From Spirochaetia bacterium 38H-sp (GTDB taxonomy: Bacteria > Spirochaetota > Spirochaetia > Winmispirales > Winmispiraceae): DNA of 44,622 nucleotides. A program made the translations under genes and the position numbers. The notes beneath the pieces are model-generated. The model was not told the origin of the DNA, did not search any database, and saw only the letters and a program-made list of their open reading frames with translations. Positions within the stretch are counted from its first letter, which is position 1. Every line of letters begins with the position of its first letter. The stretch lies in assembly GCA_039023545.1 (NCBI GenBank), contig JBCHKQ010000007.1, positions 1 to 44,622 on the forward strand, in the 5' to 3' direction. Shown here in pieces: positions 19,838 through 29,206 of the stretch.

Positions 19838-21602
19838 AGTTATAATTATCAATGCAATGCTACTTATTTTTTTTGTATCCTGTAATACGCCCATGCCAGA
19901 AGAATATAAGCATGGTATTGATATACGTAATTTAAAAAAAGAACAAATAGAGAAACTATTGAATGACGGAGAAAATGAGATAGTACTTTCTCTTTCGAAT
20001 TCTCTTAAATCATCACCTTCTGACTTTCATGAACTTACTTCCTCTTTTCTGAATGAAGTAGAAACCAAAGCTCTGGTTTCTCTAAAACTTGAGTATAAAA
20101 AAAGCATAGAAAACAAAATTGACTATGATAGAGCTCTTAGTATTGCTCAAACTTTTTATGCCTATAATGACAGCTTTGATACCTTAAAAGAAGTTTATAA
20201 TCTTATCTCTGATTCTCAAGGACTTTCTCCATATGTTATGGCTTCTTATTATAAGCACCTTTATGATTTTTGTTCTCATGCCATGCGAGAAGATGAGTTT
20301 CTGTCTGATAGAGATATTAAAGACCGGATTATAGCCTTACAAAAAAAATATCCCGAGCTAAAAATGTATATAGAGGATTTATTCCCTTTAGATTTTGTTC
20401 TTATAGATGGAGATAAAAAAGATATACCAGTTAGTCCTGATGTTCTTTCATCCAATGTTCCTATCATATGGGTAGAAAACGGGCTTACTGTGTCCAATGG
20501 TATGTATGTGCCTGATATAAGAATAGGAAGCGGATTTTTTATTGACAGAAAAGGATATATTCTAACCAACTACCATGTGATAGCACCCGTTGTTGATCCC
20601 AAAAACGAAGGAATAAGCCATCTATATATAAAGATGCCAAATGATGAAACACATAAAATACCGGCTAAGGTCGTGGGATACGACAGCCTTATGGATATTG
20701 CATTATTAAAGACAGAATATATTCCTGGCTATGTTTTTAGTATTTCTCCTAGAGATAGTATCGAGCAGGGTGAGACTGTCTATGCAATTGGTTCTCCTGG
20801 GGGATTATCGAGTACTATTACTAAGGGTATTATATCGGCTTTAAACAGAAGGTTTCTTGAGCTCGGGGATCTTATACAGCTTGATGCTCCTGTAAATCCA
20901 GGAAACTCAGGTGGGCCTGTTATTGATGATGCTGGAGGTGTTATAGGTATTGTTGATGCTGGTATAGAAACTTTTGAAGGTATAAATTTTTTTATCCCTT
21001 CTTATTGGTTTCCTTATGTATTACCTCGTTTGTACAAAGGCGGGGAGGTGATACATCCCTGGCTTGGCTTGGATTTATATGAATCAGGCATGGAGGTATC
21101 TGTAAAATCCGTTTTGCCAGGCAGCACTGCAGAACTGGCAGGTATAAAGAAAGGTGATATTATACAGGCTGTTAACGGTATTGAAATTGATAGTATAAAA
21201 AGTCTACAAAAAGCACTTTTTATTATAGAACCCAATACACTTGTTAGGATTATAGTAAGAAGAGGTAGTGAAGTTCTTGTCTCTTATGTTGTTACAGGTA
21301 AAAGAGATAATGATTATCTCAAATCCAGGGCTAAGTCTTTTTCTTTTGAACAGATTTGTTCTGTTTTCCTGGGAATGGATGTTGAGAAAACTTCTAACAA
21401 TACTTATGTAGTAAGTCATATATACGGAGGAGGACTTGCGGATAATTCTTCTTTTTCTGTTAATGATTCTTTCACTCTTAAAACCCTAAAAATAACTAAC
21501 GGCTCAATAAGAATTATCATAGTTGCAAAGCGTATAAAGGACGGATATATGGAAACATATCTGGGGCTTGATGTTCCGCTCTCTTCCACGGATATCTTGT
21601 AA
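19809..21602 (+). CDS. HtrA/DegP-like lipoprotein serine protease with PDZ domain
   Basis: About 597 residues. A short signal sequence ends in IFFVSC, predicting lipidation at Cys25. A ~200-residue helical N-terminal region precedes a trypsin-like domain with a full catalytic triad: His256 (NYHV), Asp296 (MDIALLK) and Ser367 (NPGNSGGPV). A PDZ domain follows at ~425-500 (GSTAELAGIKKGDIIQAVNG), and a ~90-residue C-terminal extension ends the protein. The start is uncertain: ATG 19809 lies inside the preceding gene, with GTG 19794 as alternative. The likely role is envelope protein quality control, with the N-terminal part possibly a scaffold. Confidence 0.82.
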   Translation: MSCLRNCIGKVIIINAMLLIFFVSCNTPMPEEYKHGIDIRNLKKEQIEKLLNDGENEIVLSLSNSLKSSPSDFHELTSSFLNEVETKALVSLKLEYKKSIENKIDYDRALSIAQTFYAYNDSFDTLKEVYNLISDSQGLSPYVMASYYKHLYDFCSHAMREDEFLSDRDIKDRIIALQKKYPELKMYIEDLFPLDFVLIDGDKKDIPVSPDVLSSNVPIIWVENGLTVSNGMYVPDIRIGSGFFIDRKGYILTNYHVIAPVVDPKNEGISHLYIKMPNDETHKIPAKVVGYDSLMDIALLKTEYIPGYVFSISPRDSIEQGETVYAIGSPGGLSSTITKGIISALNRRFLELGDLIQLDAPVNPGNSGGPVIDDAGGVIGIVDAGIETFEGINFFIPSYWFPYVLPRLYKGGEVIHPWLGLDLYESGMEVSVKSVLPGSTAELAGIKKGDIIQAVNGIEIDSIKSLQKALFIIEPNTLVRIIVRRGSEVLVSYVVTGKRDNDYLKSRAKSFSFEQICSVFLGMDVEKTSNNTYVVSHIYGGGLADNSSFSVNDSFTLKTLKITNGSIRIIIVAKRIKDGYMETYLGLDVPLSSTDIL

Positions 21603-21639
21603 ATTTTTTGATAATTTTGCTGTTTTCTCTGGATTTTGT

Positions 21640-21680
21640 CCCTCCCGCGTATTAGATTAATATTAATATAAGCAGGAGGG
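21640..21680 (+). promoter_or_regulatory. Hairpin that could mask the ribosome-binding site of the next gene
   Basis: CCCTCCCGC (21640-21648) can pair with GCAGGAGGG (21672-21680), with one mismatch; the second arm is the ribosome-binding site of the gene starting at 21688. The A/T-rich loop contains further ATTA/TAAT pairing. A thermometer-like or ligand-controlled translation switch is possible, but only if the transcript starts upstream of 21640. Confidence 0.4.
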
Positions 21681-21687
21681 AGTTTAT

Positions 21688-22107
21688 ATGTCCATCAATA
21701 TGAAAAAAAAGTTGTATCCGATACTGTCCGGTCTTGAGGAAAATATAGTGCTGATTAGGCAGTCATCTTCTCCCTTGAGTATATTAAATAAAATATCATT
21801 TGGTTTAAAAGACATATTTGACCTTGCTCTGCATAATGGCAACAGTGTGCTTGCCGATGTCTCCAATACTCTATATCTGTTTATTGAGCAAGCAATAGAT
21901 AAAGATGCAGCACTTTCTGAGATAGAAGATATTTTGGCTCTTTCTATGGAATACTTTTATCTGAGTTCAGAAGATATGCCCCAATATCAGCATGTAGAGG
22001 AAGCTGATATGATAAAGAGGACGGTTTTTGGCTTTTTGTCTCGTCTTGATGGGGTAGAATATAAGAATTCTCCTACTGGTGTGAGTACCGGCAATATTAG
22101 TGCATAA
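21688..22107 (+). CDS. Hypothetical protein, helical
   Basis: 139 residues, predicted mostly helical, with no signal sequence. I do not recognise the family. It has an unusually strong ribosome-binding site (AGGAGGGAG), partly contained in a hairpin. It ends before a clear terminator, so it is a single-gene unit or the end of one. Sequence begins MSINMKKKLYPILSGLEENI. Confidence 0.65.
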   Translation: MSINMKKKLYPILSGLEENIVLIRQSSSPLSILNKISFGLKDIFDLALHNGNSVLADVSNTLYLFIEQAIDKDAALSEIEDILALSMEYFYLSSEDMPQYQHVEEADMIKRTVFGFLSRLDGVEYKNSPTGVSTGNISA

Positions 22108-22131
22108 AATGCTTGCAATAGGCATTTTTTT
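22106..22131 (+). terminator. Rho-independent terminator after the hypothetical gene
   Basis: AAAATGC and GCATTTT form a 7-bp stem with a 9-base loop, followed by a run of seven or more T. It begins at the stop codon of the preceding gene. Confidence 0.6.
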
Positions 22132-22169
22132 GAGTTATAAAGGAAAAAACAATTAGCGAAGGAGAGAGT

Positions 22170-22442
22170 ATGGGGAGTCGAGGAGAAATTTTTTCTTCTA
22201 AGGTTTTTGCCGGAAAGAGGACGTACTTTTTTAATGTAAAAGAGAACAGGTATGGCGATCTTTTTCTTGCTCTTGTAGAAAGCAGAAAAGATGTAAGCGG
22301 TGAAGGCTTTGAGAGAGATCAGATTGTGGTATATAGAGAAGACCTTTACAGGTTTGTCAACGGTCTTAAGGAAGCTCTCAAGGAGATGGAGAAGCTGGAC
22401 CAGCAAAAGAATGGCGATGAATTGGGCTCCTTCCATATCTAA
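22170..22442 (+). CDS. PUR-alpha-like nucleic-acid-binding protein (DUF3276)
   Basis: 90 residues with the single PUR repeat typical of spirochaetal and Bacteroidota homologues: GEIFSSKVFAGKRTYFF, DLFLALVESRK and VVYREDLYRFVNGLKEAL. Borrelia has a structurally characterised PUR-alpha protein that binds single-stranded nucleic acid as a dimer. GGAGAGAG lies before the ATG. The 3' end overlaps rnhB on the other strand by 65 bases. Confidence 0.8.
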   Translation: MGSRGEIFSSKVFAGKRTYFFNVKENRYGDLFLALVESRKDVSGEGFERDQIVVYREDLYRFVNGLKEALKEMEKLDQQKNGDELGSFHI

Positions 22443-22962
22443 CAATAGCTTCTCTGTGTGATTGGGTAGGATATCCTTTGTGTTTTTCAAAGCCATAGTT
22501 GGGACAGAGCAGGCTGTATCCTTCCATCCAGATATCCCTCAGGTATTTTGCAACTATTGAGGCTGCCATTATGGGCGGATGCAGACTGTCTCCTTTTATA
22601 ACTGCTGTGCAATTATCTATCCCCTCCGGTATCCACTTGCCATCTACAAGTACCATAATTTCTTTTTCGCAGAGCCCTGCTTTGTGGCACATGTTTTTAT
22701 AAGCCCTTTGCATAGCAAGAAGGCTTGCCCTGTGTATGTTTATCCTGTCTATCTCATCCGGCCATACCCAGCCTGTCCCTACAGCAATTGCAGAGTCCTT
22801 TATGACAGAGTACATCTTTTTTCTCTGTGATGCGCTCAGTTTTTTTGAGTCTCGCAGAAGAGGATGAACAAAGCCTTTGGGAAGTATTACACTTGCTGCG
22901 GTAACCGGCCCTGCAAGAGGTCCGCGTCCTGCTTCGTCTATGCCGCATATCTCCATGTCCAT
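22378..22962 (-). CDS. rnhB: Ribonuclease HII
   Basis: 194 residues. The active-site segment CGIDEAGRGPLAGPV begins the protein, and later acidic residues lie in VLVDGKWIP and in the AASIVAKYLRD segment. The C-terminus RYGRSPIHRHSF matches the family. It removes ribonucleotides from DNA-RNA hybrids. Two start codons (22962 and 22956) give nearly the same protein. It runs convergent with, and overlaps, the PUR-alpha-like gene. Confidence 0.94.
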   Translation of the reverse strand: MDMEICGIDEAGRGPLAGPVTAASVILPKGFVHPLLRDSKKLSASQRKKMYSVIKDSAIAVGTGWVWPDEIDRINIHRASLLAMQRAYKNMCHKAGLCEKEIMVLVDGKWIPEGIDNCTAVIKGDSLHPPIMAASIVAKYLRDIWMEGYSLLCPNYGFEKHKGYPTQSHREAIVRYGRSPIHRHSFAGPASPSP

Positions 22963-22996
22963 ATGCTACAGCTTTTTTATCCTTTTTACCAGTTAT

Positions 22997-23040
22997 ACCG
23001 AACGCGCTATGACGCAGAGCGTCATAGCGCTGCCTCCGGC
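22997..23040 (+). repeat. Variable-stem palindromic repeat, copy B
   Basis: ACCGAACG, stem CGCTATGACGC, loop AGA, exact complementary stem, then CTGCCTCCGGC. The 11-bp stem is perfect. It forms an inverted couple with copy C about 35 bases downstream, between the divergent rnhB and gap. Confidence 0.88.
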
Positions 23041-23075
23041 GGGAGTGTGATAAAAAGAGATTCTTTCTGCTATTT

Positions 23076-23146
23076 GCCAAAGGCAGCGGAAACTGTGCCG
23101 CTCCTGCCATTATTACTGTATGACGGGCGCAGTTTCCGCGTTCGGT
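23076..23146 (-). repeat. Variable-stem palindromic repeat, copy C
   Basis: Read on the - strand: ACCGAACG, stem CGGAAACTGCGCC, a ~25-base loop, near-complementary stem, then CTGCCTTTGGC. It faces copy B, so ACCGAACG and CGTTCGGT form the outer ends of the 150-bp couple. Confidence 0.85.
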
Positions 23147-23167
23147 ATTATTTGTTTTTATGAGTAA

Positions 23168-24263
<1,096 letters not shown>

Positions 24264-24274
24264 TTATCTTTATA

Positions 24275-24307
24275 ATATCCGGGCACCTGCTGCCCGGATA
24301 TCTTTTT
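24275..24307 (+). terminator. Terminator/attenuator between gap and pgk
   Basis: An 11-bp perfect stem (ATATCCGGGCA and its complement) with loop CCTGC, followed by CTTTTTA. Because pgk starts only 28 bases later with no separate promoter seen, partial read-through is likely, lowering pgk expression relative to gap. Confidence 0.75.
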
Positions 24308-24334
24308 ATCTTTTTTCTTGCCGGGAGGGTTATT

Positions 24335-25513
24335 ATGGCACTCAAGACTGTTAAAGATTTTGATTTAAAGGGTAAACGTGTTCTTGTTAGAGTTGATTTT
24401 AATGTTCCTCTCAAGGATGGTGTTATTACCGATGACACAAGAATCAGGGCTGCGCTCCCCACTCTCAACTATATTCTTGAGCAGGATGCTGCACTTGTTA
24501 TTATGAGCCACCTTGGAAGGCCCAAGGGAGAAAAAAAACCTGAGTTTAGTCTAGCTCCTGTTTCCAAGAGACTGGAAGAGCTTCTTGGTAAAAAGGTTAT
24601 CATGGCCTCAGATTGTATAGGTCCTGAGGTTGAGAAGCTTGCTTCTGAGCTTAAGCCGGGTGAGGTTCTTCTTCTGGAAAATGTCAGATACTATAAAGAA
24701 GAGACCAAGAATGATCCCGACTTTGCTAAGAAACTTGCTTCCCTCGGTGATGTGTATGTCAATGATGCCTTTGGTACTGCACACAGAGCTCATGCTTCTA
24801 CAGAGGGTGTTGCTCATCATCTCCCGGCTGCTGCTGGTTTTCTCATAGAGAAAGAGGTTTCTTTCTTCTCCAAGGTACTGGAAGCTCCAGAAAAGCCTTT
24901 TGTAGCTGTTATAGGCGGAGCAAAGGTTTCTACCAAGATTGCTGTTCTTGAGTCTCTGCTTTCCCGCTGTACCTGCATGGTAATAGGAGGCGGTATGGCT
25001 TATACCTTTCTCAAGGTGCAGGGACACACTATAGGTAATTCTCTTCTTGAAGAAGATTTTCTTGATACTGCAAGCTCTTTCCTCAAGAAGGCTGAGGAAC
25101 TTGGGGTTGAGGTTATTTTGCCAGTAGACCATGTAGTGGCATCCGAGTTTTCCGAAAATGCAGCTCCAGAGTATGTGGATTCTGCTGATATACCTGAGGG
25201 TAAGATTGGCCTTGATGTAGGTAAGAAAACAGTAGAAAAGGTTTGTGCACGTATTTCTGAGGCAAAAACTGTTGTATGGAACGGACCCATGGGAGTTTTT
25301 GAGTTCCCTGCTTTTGCAGAAGGTACAAAGAAGGTTGCTGAGGCTATTGCCAATTGTCCGGGAACAACTGTTGTTGGAGGTGGTGATTCTGTTGCTGCAG
25401 CCAATGCTTTTGGCGTGGCCGACAAAATGAGCCATGTTTCTACTGGTGGTGGTGCTTCGCTTGAATTTCTGGAGGGGAAAGCTCTCCCCGGAATAGAGGT
25501 GTTGAAGAATTGA
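24335..25513 (+). CDS. pgk: Phosphoglycerate kinase
   Basis: 392 residues, normal size. [24 protein letters not shown] and the hinge segment, with the C-terminal nucleotide loop [14 protein letters not shown] and [14 protein letters not shown], are diagnostic. It makes ATP and 3-phosphoglycerate. Preceded by GGGAGGG and a terminator-like hairpin after gap. Confidence 0.97.
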   Translation: MALKTVKDFDLKGKRVLVRVDFNVPLKDGVITDDTRIRAALPTLNYILEQDAALVIMSHLGRPKGEKKPEFSLAPVSKRLEELLGKKVIMASDCIGPEVEKLASELKPGEVLLLENVRYYKEETKNDPDFAKKLASLGDVYVNDAFGTAHRAHASTEGVAHHLPAAAGFLIEKEVSFFSKVLEAPEKPFVAVIGGAKVSTKIAVLESLLSRCTCMVIGGGMAYTFLKVQGHTIGNSLLEEDFLDTASSFLKKAEELGVEVILPVDHVVASEFSENAAPEYVDSADIPEGKIGLDVGKKTVEKVCARISEAKTVVWNGPMGVFEFPAFAEGTKKVAEAIANCPGTTVVGGGDSVAAANAFGVADKMSHVSTGGGASLEFLEGKALPGIEVLKN

Positions 25514-25555
25514 TTGTTTTGCTGTAGTATTGCAAAAAATATATAGGAGATTGTT

Positions 25556-26311
25556 GTGAAGAGACAGGCTTTTATCGCTGGAAACTGGAAGATGCATAAG
25601 ACAACAGGTGAGGCTGTTGCTCTTGCTTCCGGTCTTGTTGATAATCTAAGGGGTGTTAATCATAAGATTATGATAGCTCCTCCCTTTACTGCTTTGCAGG
25701 CAGTAAGCGAGGTTGTAAAGGGGAGTAATATCCTTCTTGGAGCTCAGAATATGGCCTCTGTAAGAGAGGGAGCACACACAGGCGAGGTGTCTGTGCTTAT
25801 GCTCAAGGACTTGGGCGTATCGGTTGTCATACTTGGACATTCTGAGCGCAGACTTATATACGGGGAATCAGATAAGCTTATAAATGAGAAAGTAAAACTT
25901 GCTCTGGAAGAAGGTCTTGAGGTTATACTCTGTGTAGGTGAGACTCTTGAACAGAGAGAAGCAGGTAAGGAAAACGCTGTGGTAGAAGAGCAGCTTAGAG
26001 CAGGTCTTGCAGGTATAACAGAAGAGCAGCTCAGAAACATAACAATAGCTTATGAGCCTGTGTGGGCTATAGGTACAGGAAAGACTGCAAGTCCTCAAGA
26101 TGCAGATAATATGCATGCTCATATAAGAAAGGTTGTTGCAGAGCTCTACAGCCAGACTGCTGCTGATTCTCTTATAATTCAGTATGGTGGTTCTGTGAAA
26201 CCCTCCAATGTAAAAGACCTTATGGCAATGGAAAATATAGACGGAGCTCTCGTAGGAGGTGCTTCCCTTTCTGTAGAGAACTTTGTTCCTATTGTTACCT
26301 TTGATAAGTAG
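25556..26311 (+). CDS. tpiA: Triosephosphate isomerase
   Basis: 251 residues. The N-terminal GNWKMHK carries the catalytic Lys, GHSERR the catalytic His, AYEPVWAIGTGKTA the catalytic Glu, and YGGSVKPSN the phosphate loop. GTG start with AGGAGA upstream gives the conserved N-terminus. Confidence 0.97.
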   Translation: MKRQAFIAGNWKMHKTTGEAVALASGLVDNLRGVNHKIMIAPPFTALQAVSEVVKGSNILLGAQNMASVREGAHTGEVSVLMLKDLGVSVVILGHSERRLIYGESDKLINEKVKLALEEGLEVILCVGETLEQREAGKENAVVEEQLRAGLAGITEEQLRNITIAYEPVWAIGTGKTASPQDADNMHAHIRKVVAELYSQTAADSLIIQYGGSVKPSNVKDLMAMENIDGALVGGASLSVENFVPIVTFDK

Positions 26312-26319
26312 GAGTTACT

Positions 26320-26724
26320 ATGGCGATTCTGGGAATATTTTTTATCGTACTTCTTGTTATTAGTGCTTTGCTTCTTATTCTTATTGTGCTTGTCCAGGAT
26401 GAGCAGGGCGAGGGACTTGGAGGTATCTTTGGTGGTGGTTCTGCTTCTCAGGTTTTTGGCGTACAGTCTGAGAACGTACTTACAAAGACTACCAGGGTAC
26501 TTGCTCTGATATTCTTTCTGAGTGTAATAGGCATAGCCTGGGTGTATAGTTCTGGTAGCACTGATATTACTTCTGATTCTGTTATCAATACTGCTACACA
26601 AGAGCAGCTTAAGGAAAATCCTTCTTGGTGGGAGGAAGAAAATACCAGCTCCGATAATTCCCAGGGTCAGGATACTGCGGCAGATACGGAGCAGCCTGCT
26701 GCCTCAACCGACAAGGTGGAGTAG
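26320..26724 (+). CDS. secG: Protein translocase subunit SecG
   Basis: 134 residues. Two membrane segments (~3-25 and ~58-77) enclose the conserved loop QDEQGEGLGGIFGGGSASQVFG. A long acidic, Ser/Asp/Glu-rich tail of ~50 residues follows, longer than in most SecG. It is part of the SecYEG channel. TAGGAG lies just before the ATG, eight bases after tpiA, a location seen in several phyla. Confidence 0.9.
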   Translation: MAILGIFFIVLLVISALLLILIVLVQDEQGEGLGGIFGGGSASQVFGVQSENVLTKTTRVLALIFFLSVIGIAWVYSSGSTDITSDSVINTATQEQLKENPSWWEEENTSSDNSQGQDTAADTEQPAASTDKVE

Positions 26725-26767
26725 TCCGTATTCTGTACTTTCTTGTGATATTAATGCAGATAGTGTT

Positions 26768-26799
26768 CTCGTTCCTTTGCGTTATAGTAGAGGAACGAG
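26768..26799 (+). terminator. Hairpin after secG
   Basis: CTCGTTCCT and AGGAACGAG form a perfect 9-bp stem with a 14-base loop. The T-run behind it is poor (TTATATT), so it may be an mRNA 3'-end stabiliser rather than a terminator. A second small hairpin (AAGCT-AGA-AGCTT, 26810-26822) follows. Confidence 0.45.
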
Positions 26800-26827
26800 T
26801 TATATTAAAAAGCTAGAAGCTTGATAT

Positions 26828-26861
26828 AAAAAAGAGGCAGGAGTTTCCTGCCTCTTTTCTT
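26828..26861. terminator. Bidirectional terminator between secG and the aldo/keto reductase
   Basis: AAAGAGGCAGGA and TCCTGCCTCTTT form a 12-bp perfect stem with a three- or four-base loop, A-rich on the left and T-rich on the right. It lies between convergent genes and can work in both directions. Confidence 0.8.
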
Positions 26862-26874
26862 TATGCATCTTTAT

Positions 26875-27843
26875 TTATGCTGGCCAGATTTTTCTGCCGC
26901 CACCAGGAGGAACAATAGCATCTATCTTTGCAAGTTCTTCCTGTGAAAGAGGCGGAAGGTTTGCCGCTTTGATATTGGATTCTGCTTGCTTTACATTCTT
27001 GATACCAGGAATAACCGTAGACACGGCTGGATTGGCCAGCACAAATCCAAGTGCTAGCTGAGCAAGCCCTCTCTCTGATGTTTCCAGGTTTTTAAGCCTT
27101 TTTACCTTATCCAGATCATCCAAGAAAATCTTATACTCATCTGGATTATCATGCCAGCGCTGCCTGAAATCGCCATCAGGGAACCTTGTGTCCTTGGTAT
27201 ATTTACCAGTAAGAATCCCCATAGCAAGAGCTCCTCTAATTATTACACCAATATTATTTTGCAGACAATATGGCAGAATATCCTTCTCACTTGTCCTGTT
27301 TAATATACTGTAATCTATTTGCAGAGTATTTGTCTGACCATCGTGGTTAAACGCCTTAAGGTATTCAAAATCGCTAGTGCTCACGCCGTAGGCTCTCACC
27401 TTACCCTGTTCCCTGAGTCTTAAGAAACCCTCCAGAAATATCTCCATTGTAGGATCCCTAAAGTTTATATGACTTTGTATTACATCAATATAATCTGTCT
27501 TTAACCTTTTGAGGTTACTCTCAACCCCCTCAATAAGCTTTTCTACCGTGGTATAAGATGTGCTGCCCTTTTCTCCATCAAAATCGCGCCAGCCAATCTT
27601 TGTTGCAACTATAAACCTATCTCTGCGGCCATGCATCGCTTGACCCAAAAGCTCTTCGCTGTGGCCATTTCCATATACATCTGCCGTATCAAAAAAAGTT
27701 ATTCCATTATCCAGCGCATAGTCTATTGCAGAAAGAACATCCCTGTCATCAGTAGGTCCCCATGCATCCCCTCCGGCAGCCCACAAACCCATACCAATCT
27801 CGCTTACATTTATACCGGTATTACCAAGCTTTCTATACCTCAT
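26875..27843 (-). CDS. Aldo/keto reductase
   Basis: 322 residues. The N-terminus MRYRKLGNTGINVSEIG was chosen as start because AAGGAG lies directly upstream; the longer frame lacks support. The catalytic residues are in FFDTADVYGNG (Asp, Tyr), ATKIGW (Lys) and VIQSHINF (His). The C-terminal NADPH-binding part IPGIKNVKQAESNIKAA is typical. Substrate unknown. The gene has its own promoter and a shared terminator, so it is monocistronic. Confidence 0.9.
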   Translation of the reverse strand: MRYRKLGNTGINVSEIGMGLWAAGGDAWGPTDDRDVLSAIDYALDNGITFFDTADVYGNGHSEELLGQAMHGRRDRFIVATKIGWRDFDGEKGSTSYTTVEKLIEGVESNLKRLKTDYIDVIQSHINFRDPTMEIFLEGFLRLREQGKVRAYGVSTSDFEYLKAFNHDGQTNTLQIDYSILNRTSEKDILPYCLQNNIGVIIRGALAMGILTGKYTKDTRFPDGDFRQRWHDNPDEYKIFLDDLDKVKRLKNLETSERGLAQLALGFVLANPAVSTVIPGIKNVKQAESNIKAANLPPLSQEELAKIDAIVPPGGGRKIWPA

Positions 27844-27871
27844 CACTTCTCCTTTAAAATATATTTTATAT

Positions 27872-27900
27872 AATATAACAGTTTTTATATGTATTGTAAA
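27872..27900 (-). promoter_or_regulatory. Predicted promoter for the aldo/keto reductase
   Basis: On the - strand: TTTACA, a 17-base spacer and TATATT. The start site would be ~22 bases before the ATG at 27843, enough for the AAGGAG site. Confidence 0.6.
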
Positions 27901-27919
27901 TTTTTTATTAAAAATAAAC

Positions 27920-27964
27920 ACCGAACGCAGTATGACGCGACAGCGTCATACTGCTGCCTCTGGC
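27920..27964 (+). repeat. Variable-stem palindromic repeat, copy D
   Basis: ACCGAACG, stem CAGTATGACGC, loop GACA, exact complement, then CTGCCTCTGGC. Its stem shares TATGACGC with copy B, the closest pair in the set. It lies between the fba terminator and the aldo/keto reductase promoter. Confidence 0.88.
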
Positions 27965-28014
27965 ATCATATTAGTATAGGGAAATGCTAAGGATAGTGAT
28001 AAAATTCCTTGCAT

Positions 28015-28041
28015 AAAAAAAGGGCTGTCGAAGGACAGCCC
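28015..28041 (-). terminator. Rho-independent terminator of fba
   Basis: On the - strand: GGGCTGTC, loop CTTC, GACAGCCC, then seven T. It is positioned 18 bases after the fba stop. Confidence 0.88.
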
Positions 28042-28058
28042 ATAAATTTAAAAATATT

Positions 28059-29051
28059 TTAAGCCTTGTTGTCAGAACCAAGCACATTGATGATTTTGTG
28101 CTTGTAGAGTTCCTTGAGCTCTGCTCTTGCAGGTCCTAGGTATTTGCGAGGATCAAACTCTGCAGGCTTTGTAGCAAGGATTTCTCTTATTTTTGCTGTC
28201 ATAGCAAGACGGCCATCGCTGTCTATATTGATTTTACATACTGCCGATGTGGCTGCCTTTCTGAGCTGTTCCTCGGGAATTCCTACCGCATCCTTGAGAG
28301 CTCCGCCGTACTTGTTTATTATCTCTACGTACTGCGGGGGTACGGAGGAAGAACCGTGAAGAACGATTGGGAATCCGGGGATTCTCTTTTCTATCTCTTC
28401 CAGGATATCAAACCTGAGAGGTGGAGGTACTAATCGTCCGTCAGGGAGTCTCTCGCACTGTTCTGGTTTAAACTTATTGGCACCGTGAGATGTTCCTATT
28501 GCAATTGCAAGGGAATCTACTCCTGTGCGGGACACAAAGTCTTCTACCTCTTCCGGGCGTGTGTAGATTGTTTTTTCTGCTACAACCTCATCCTCTACGC
28601 CTGCGAGTACTCCGAGCTCTCCTTCTACAGTAACATCGTACTTGTGTGCGTATTCTACTACGCGTCTTGTGAGCTCTATGTTTTCCTCATAAGGAAAGTG
28701 AGAACCGTCAATCATAACGGATGAGAAGCCCATGTCTATGCAGGACTTACATGTCTCAAAACTGTCTCCGTGGTCAAGGTGGAGTACTATGGGAATCTCA
28801 TAGCCGAGTTCCTTGGCATATTGTACTGCACCTTCTGCCATATATCGGAGAAGTGTTTGGTTAGCGTACTCACGTGCGCCTTTTGATACCTGAAGTATCA
28901 CAGGGGAGCGGGTTTCTACACAGGCCTGTATTATTGCCTGGAGCTGCTCCATGTTGTTAAAGTTGTATGCCGGTATTGCATACTTTCCTGCAATGGCCTT
29001 TTTAAACAGCTCTTTTGTGTTTACAAGACCCAAATCTTTATAAGAAATCAT
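28059..29051 (-). CDS. fba: Class II fructose-1,6-bisphosphate aldolase
   Basis: 330 residues. Zinc ligands and active-site segments are visible in VLHLDHGDSFETCK, GELGVLAGVEDEV, IAIGTSHGANKF, LHGSSSVP and KINIDSDGR. It splits fructose bisphosphate into the triose phosphates used by TpiA and Gap. AAGGAG precedes the ATG. It is transcribed alone and against the gap cluster. Confidence 0.95.
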   Translation of the reverse strand: MISYKDLGLVNTKELFKKAIAGKYAIPAYNFNNMEQLQAIIQACVETRSPVILQVSKGAREYANQTLLRYMAEGAVQYAKELGYEIPIVLHLDHGDSFETCKSCIDMGFSSVMIDGSHFPYEENIELTRRVVEYAHKYDVTVEGELGVLAGVEDEVVAEKTIYTRPEEVEDFVSRTGVDSLAIAIGTSHGANKFKPEQCERLPDGRLVPPPLRFDILEEIEKRIPGFPIVLHGSSSVPPQYVEIINKYGGALKDAVGIPEEQLRKAATSAVCKINIDSDGRLAMTAKIREILATKPAEFDPRKYLGPARAELKELYKHKIINVLGSDNKA

Positions 29052-29083
29052 TTATTACTCCTTAAGAAAGGATTTCTTTTTTC

Positions 29084-29112
29084 ATATTATGTGCTTTGTT
29101 TTATGCTGTCAA
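29084..29112 (-). promoter_or_regulatory. Predicted sigma-70 promoter for fba
   Basis: On the - strand: consensus TTGACA, a 17-base spacer and TAATAT. The start site would be ~25 bases before the ATG at 29051. Confidence 0.7.
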
Positions 29113-29170
29113 TAATATGTGAATGTAAATTCTTATGCTTTTTGTTCTTGTTGTTTTCTGCCTGTGTATA

Positions 29171-29198
29171 TTGACACTTTTTCTATGTGTTTTAATAC
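29171..29198 (+). promoter_or_regulatory. Predicted promoter immediately before the lipoprotein gene
   Basis: TTGACA (29171-29176), 16 bases, TAATAC (29193-29198). The -10 box ends only eight bases before the ATG at 29207, so the message would be nearly leaderless if both calls are right. Confidence 0.5.
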
Positions 29199-29206
29199 TG
29201 AAACGA

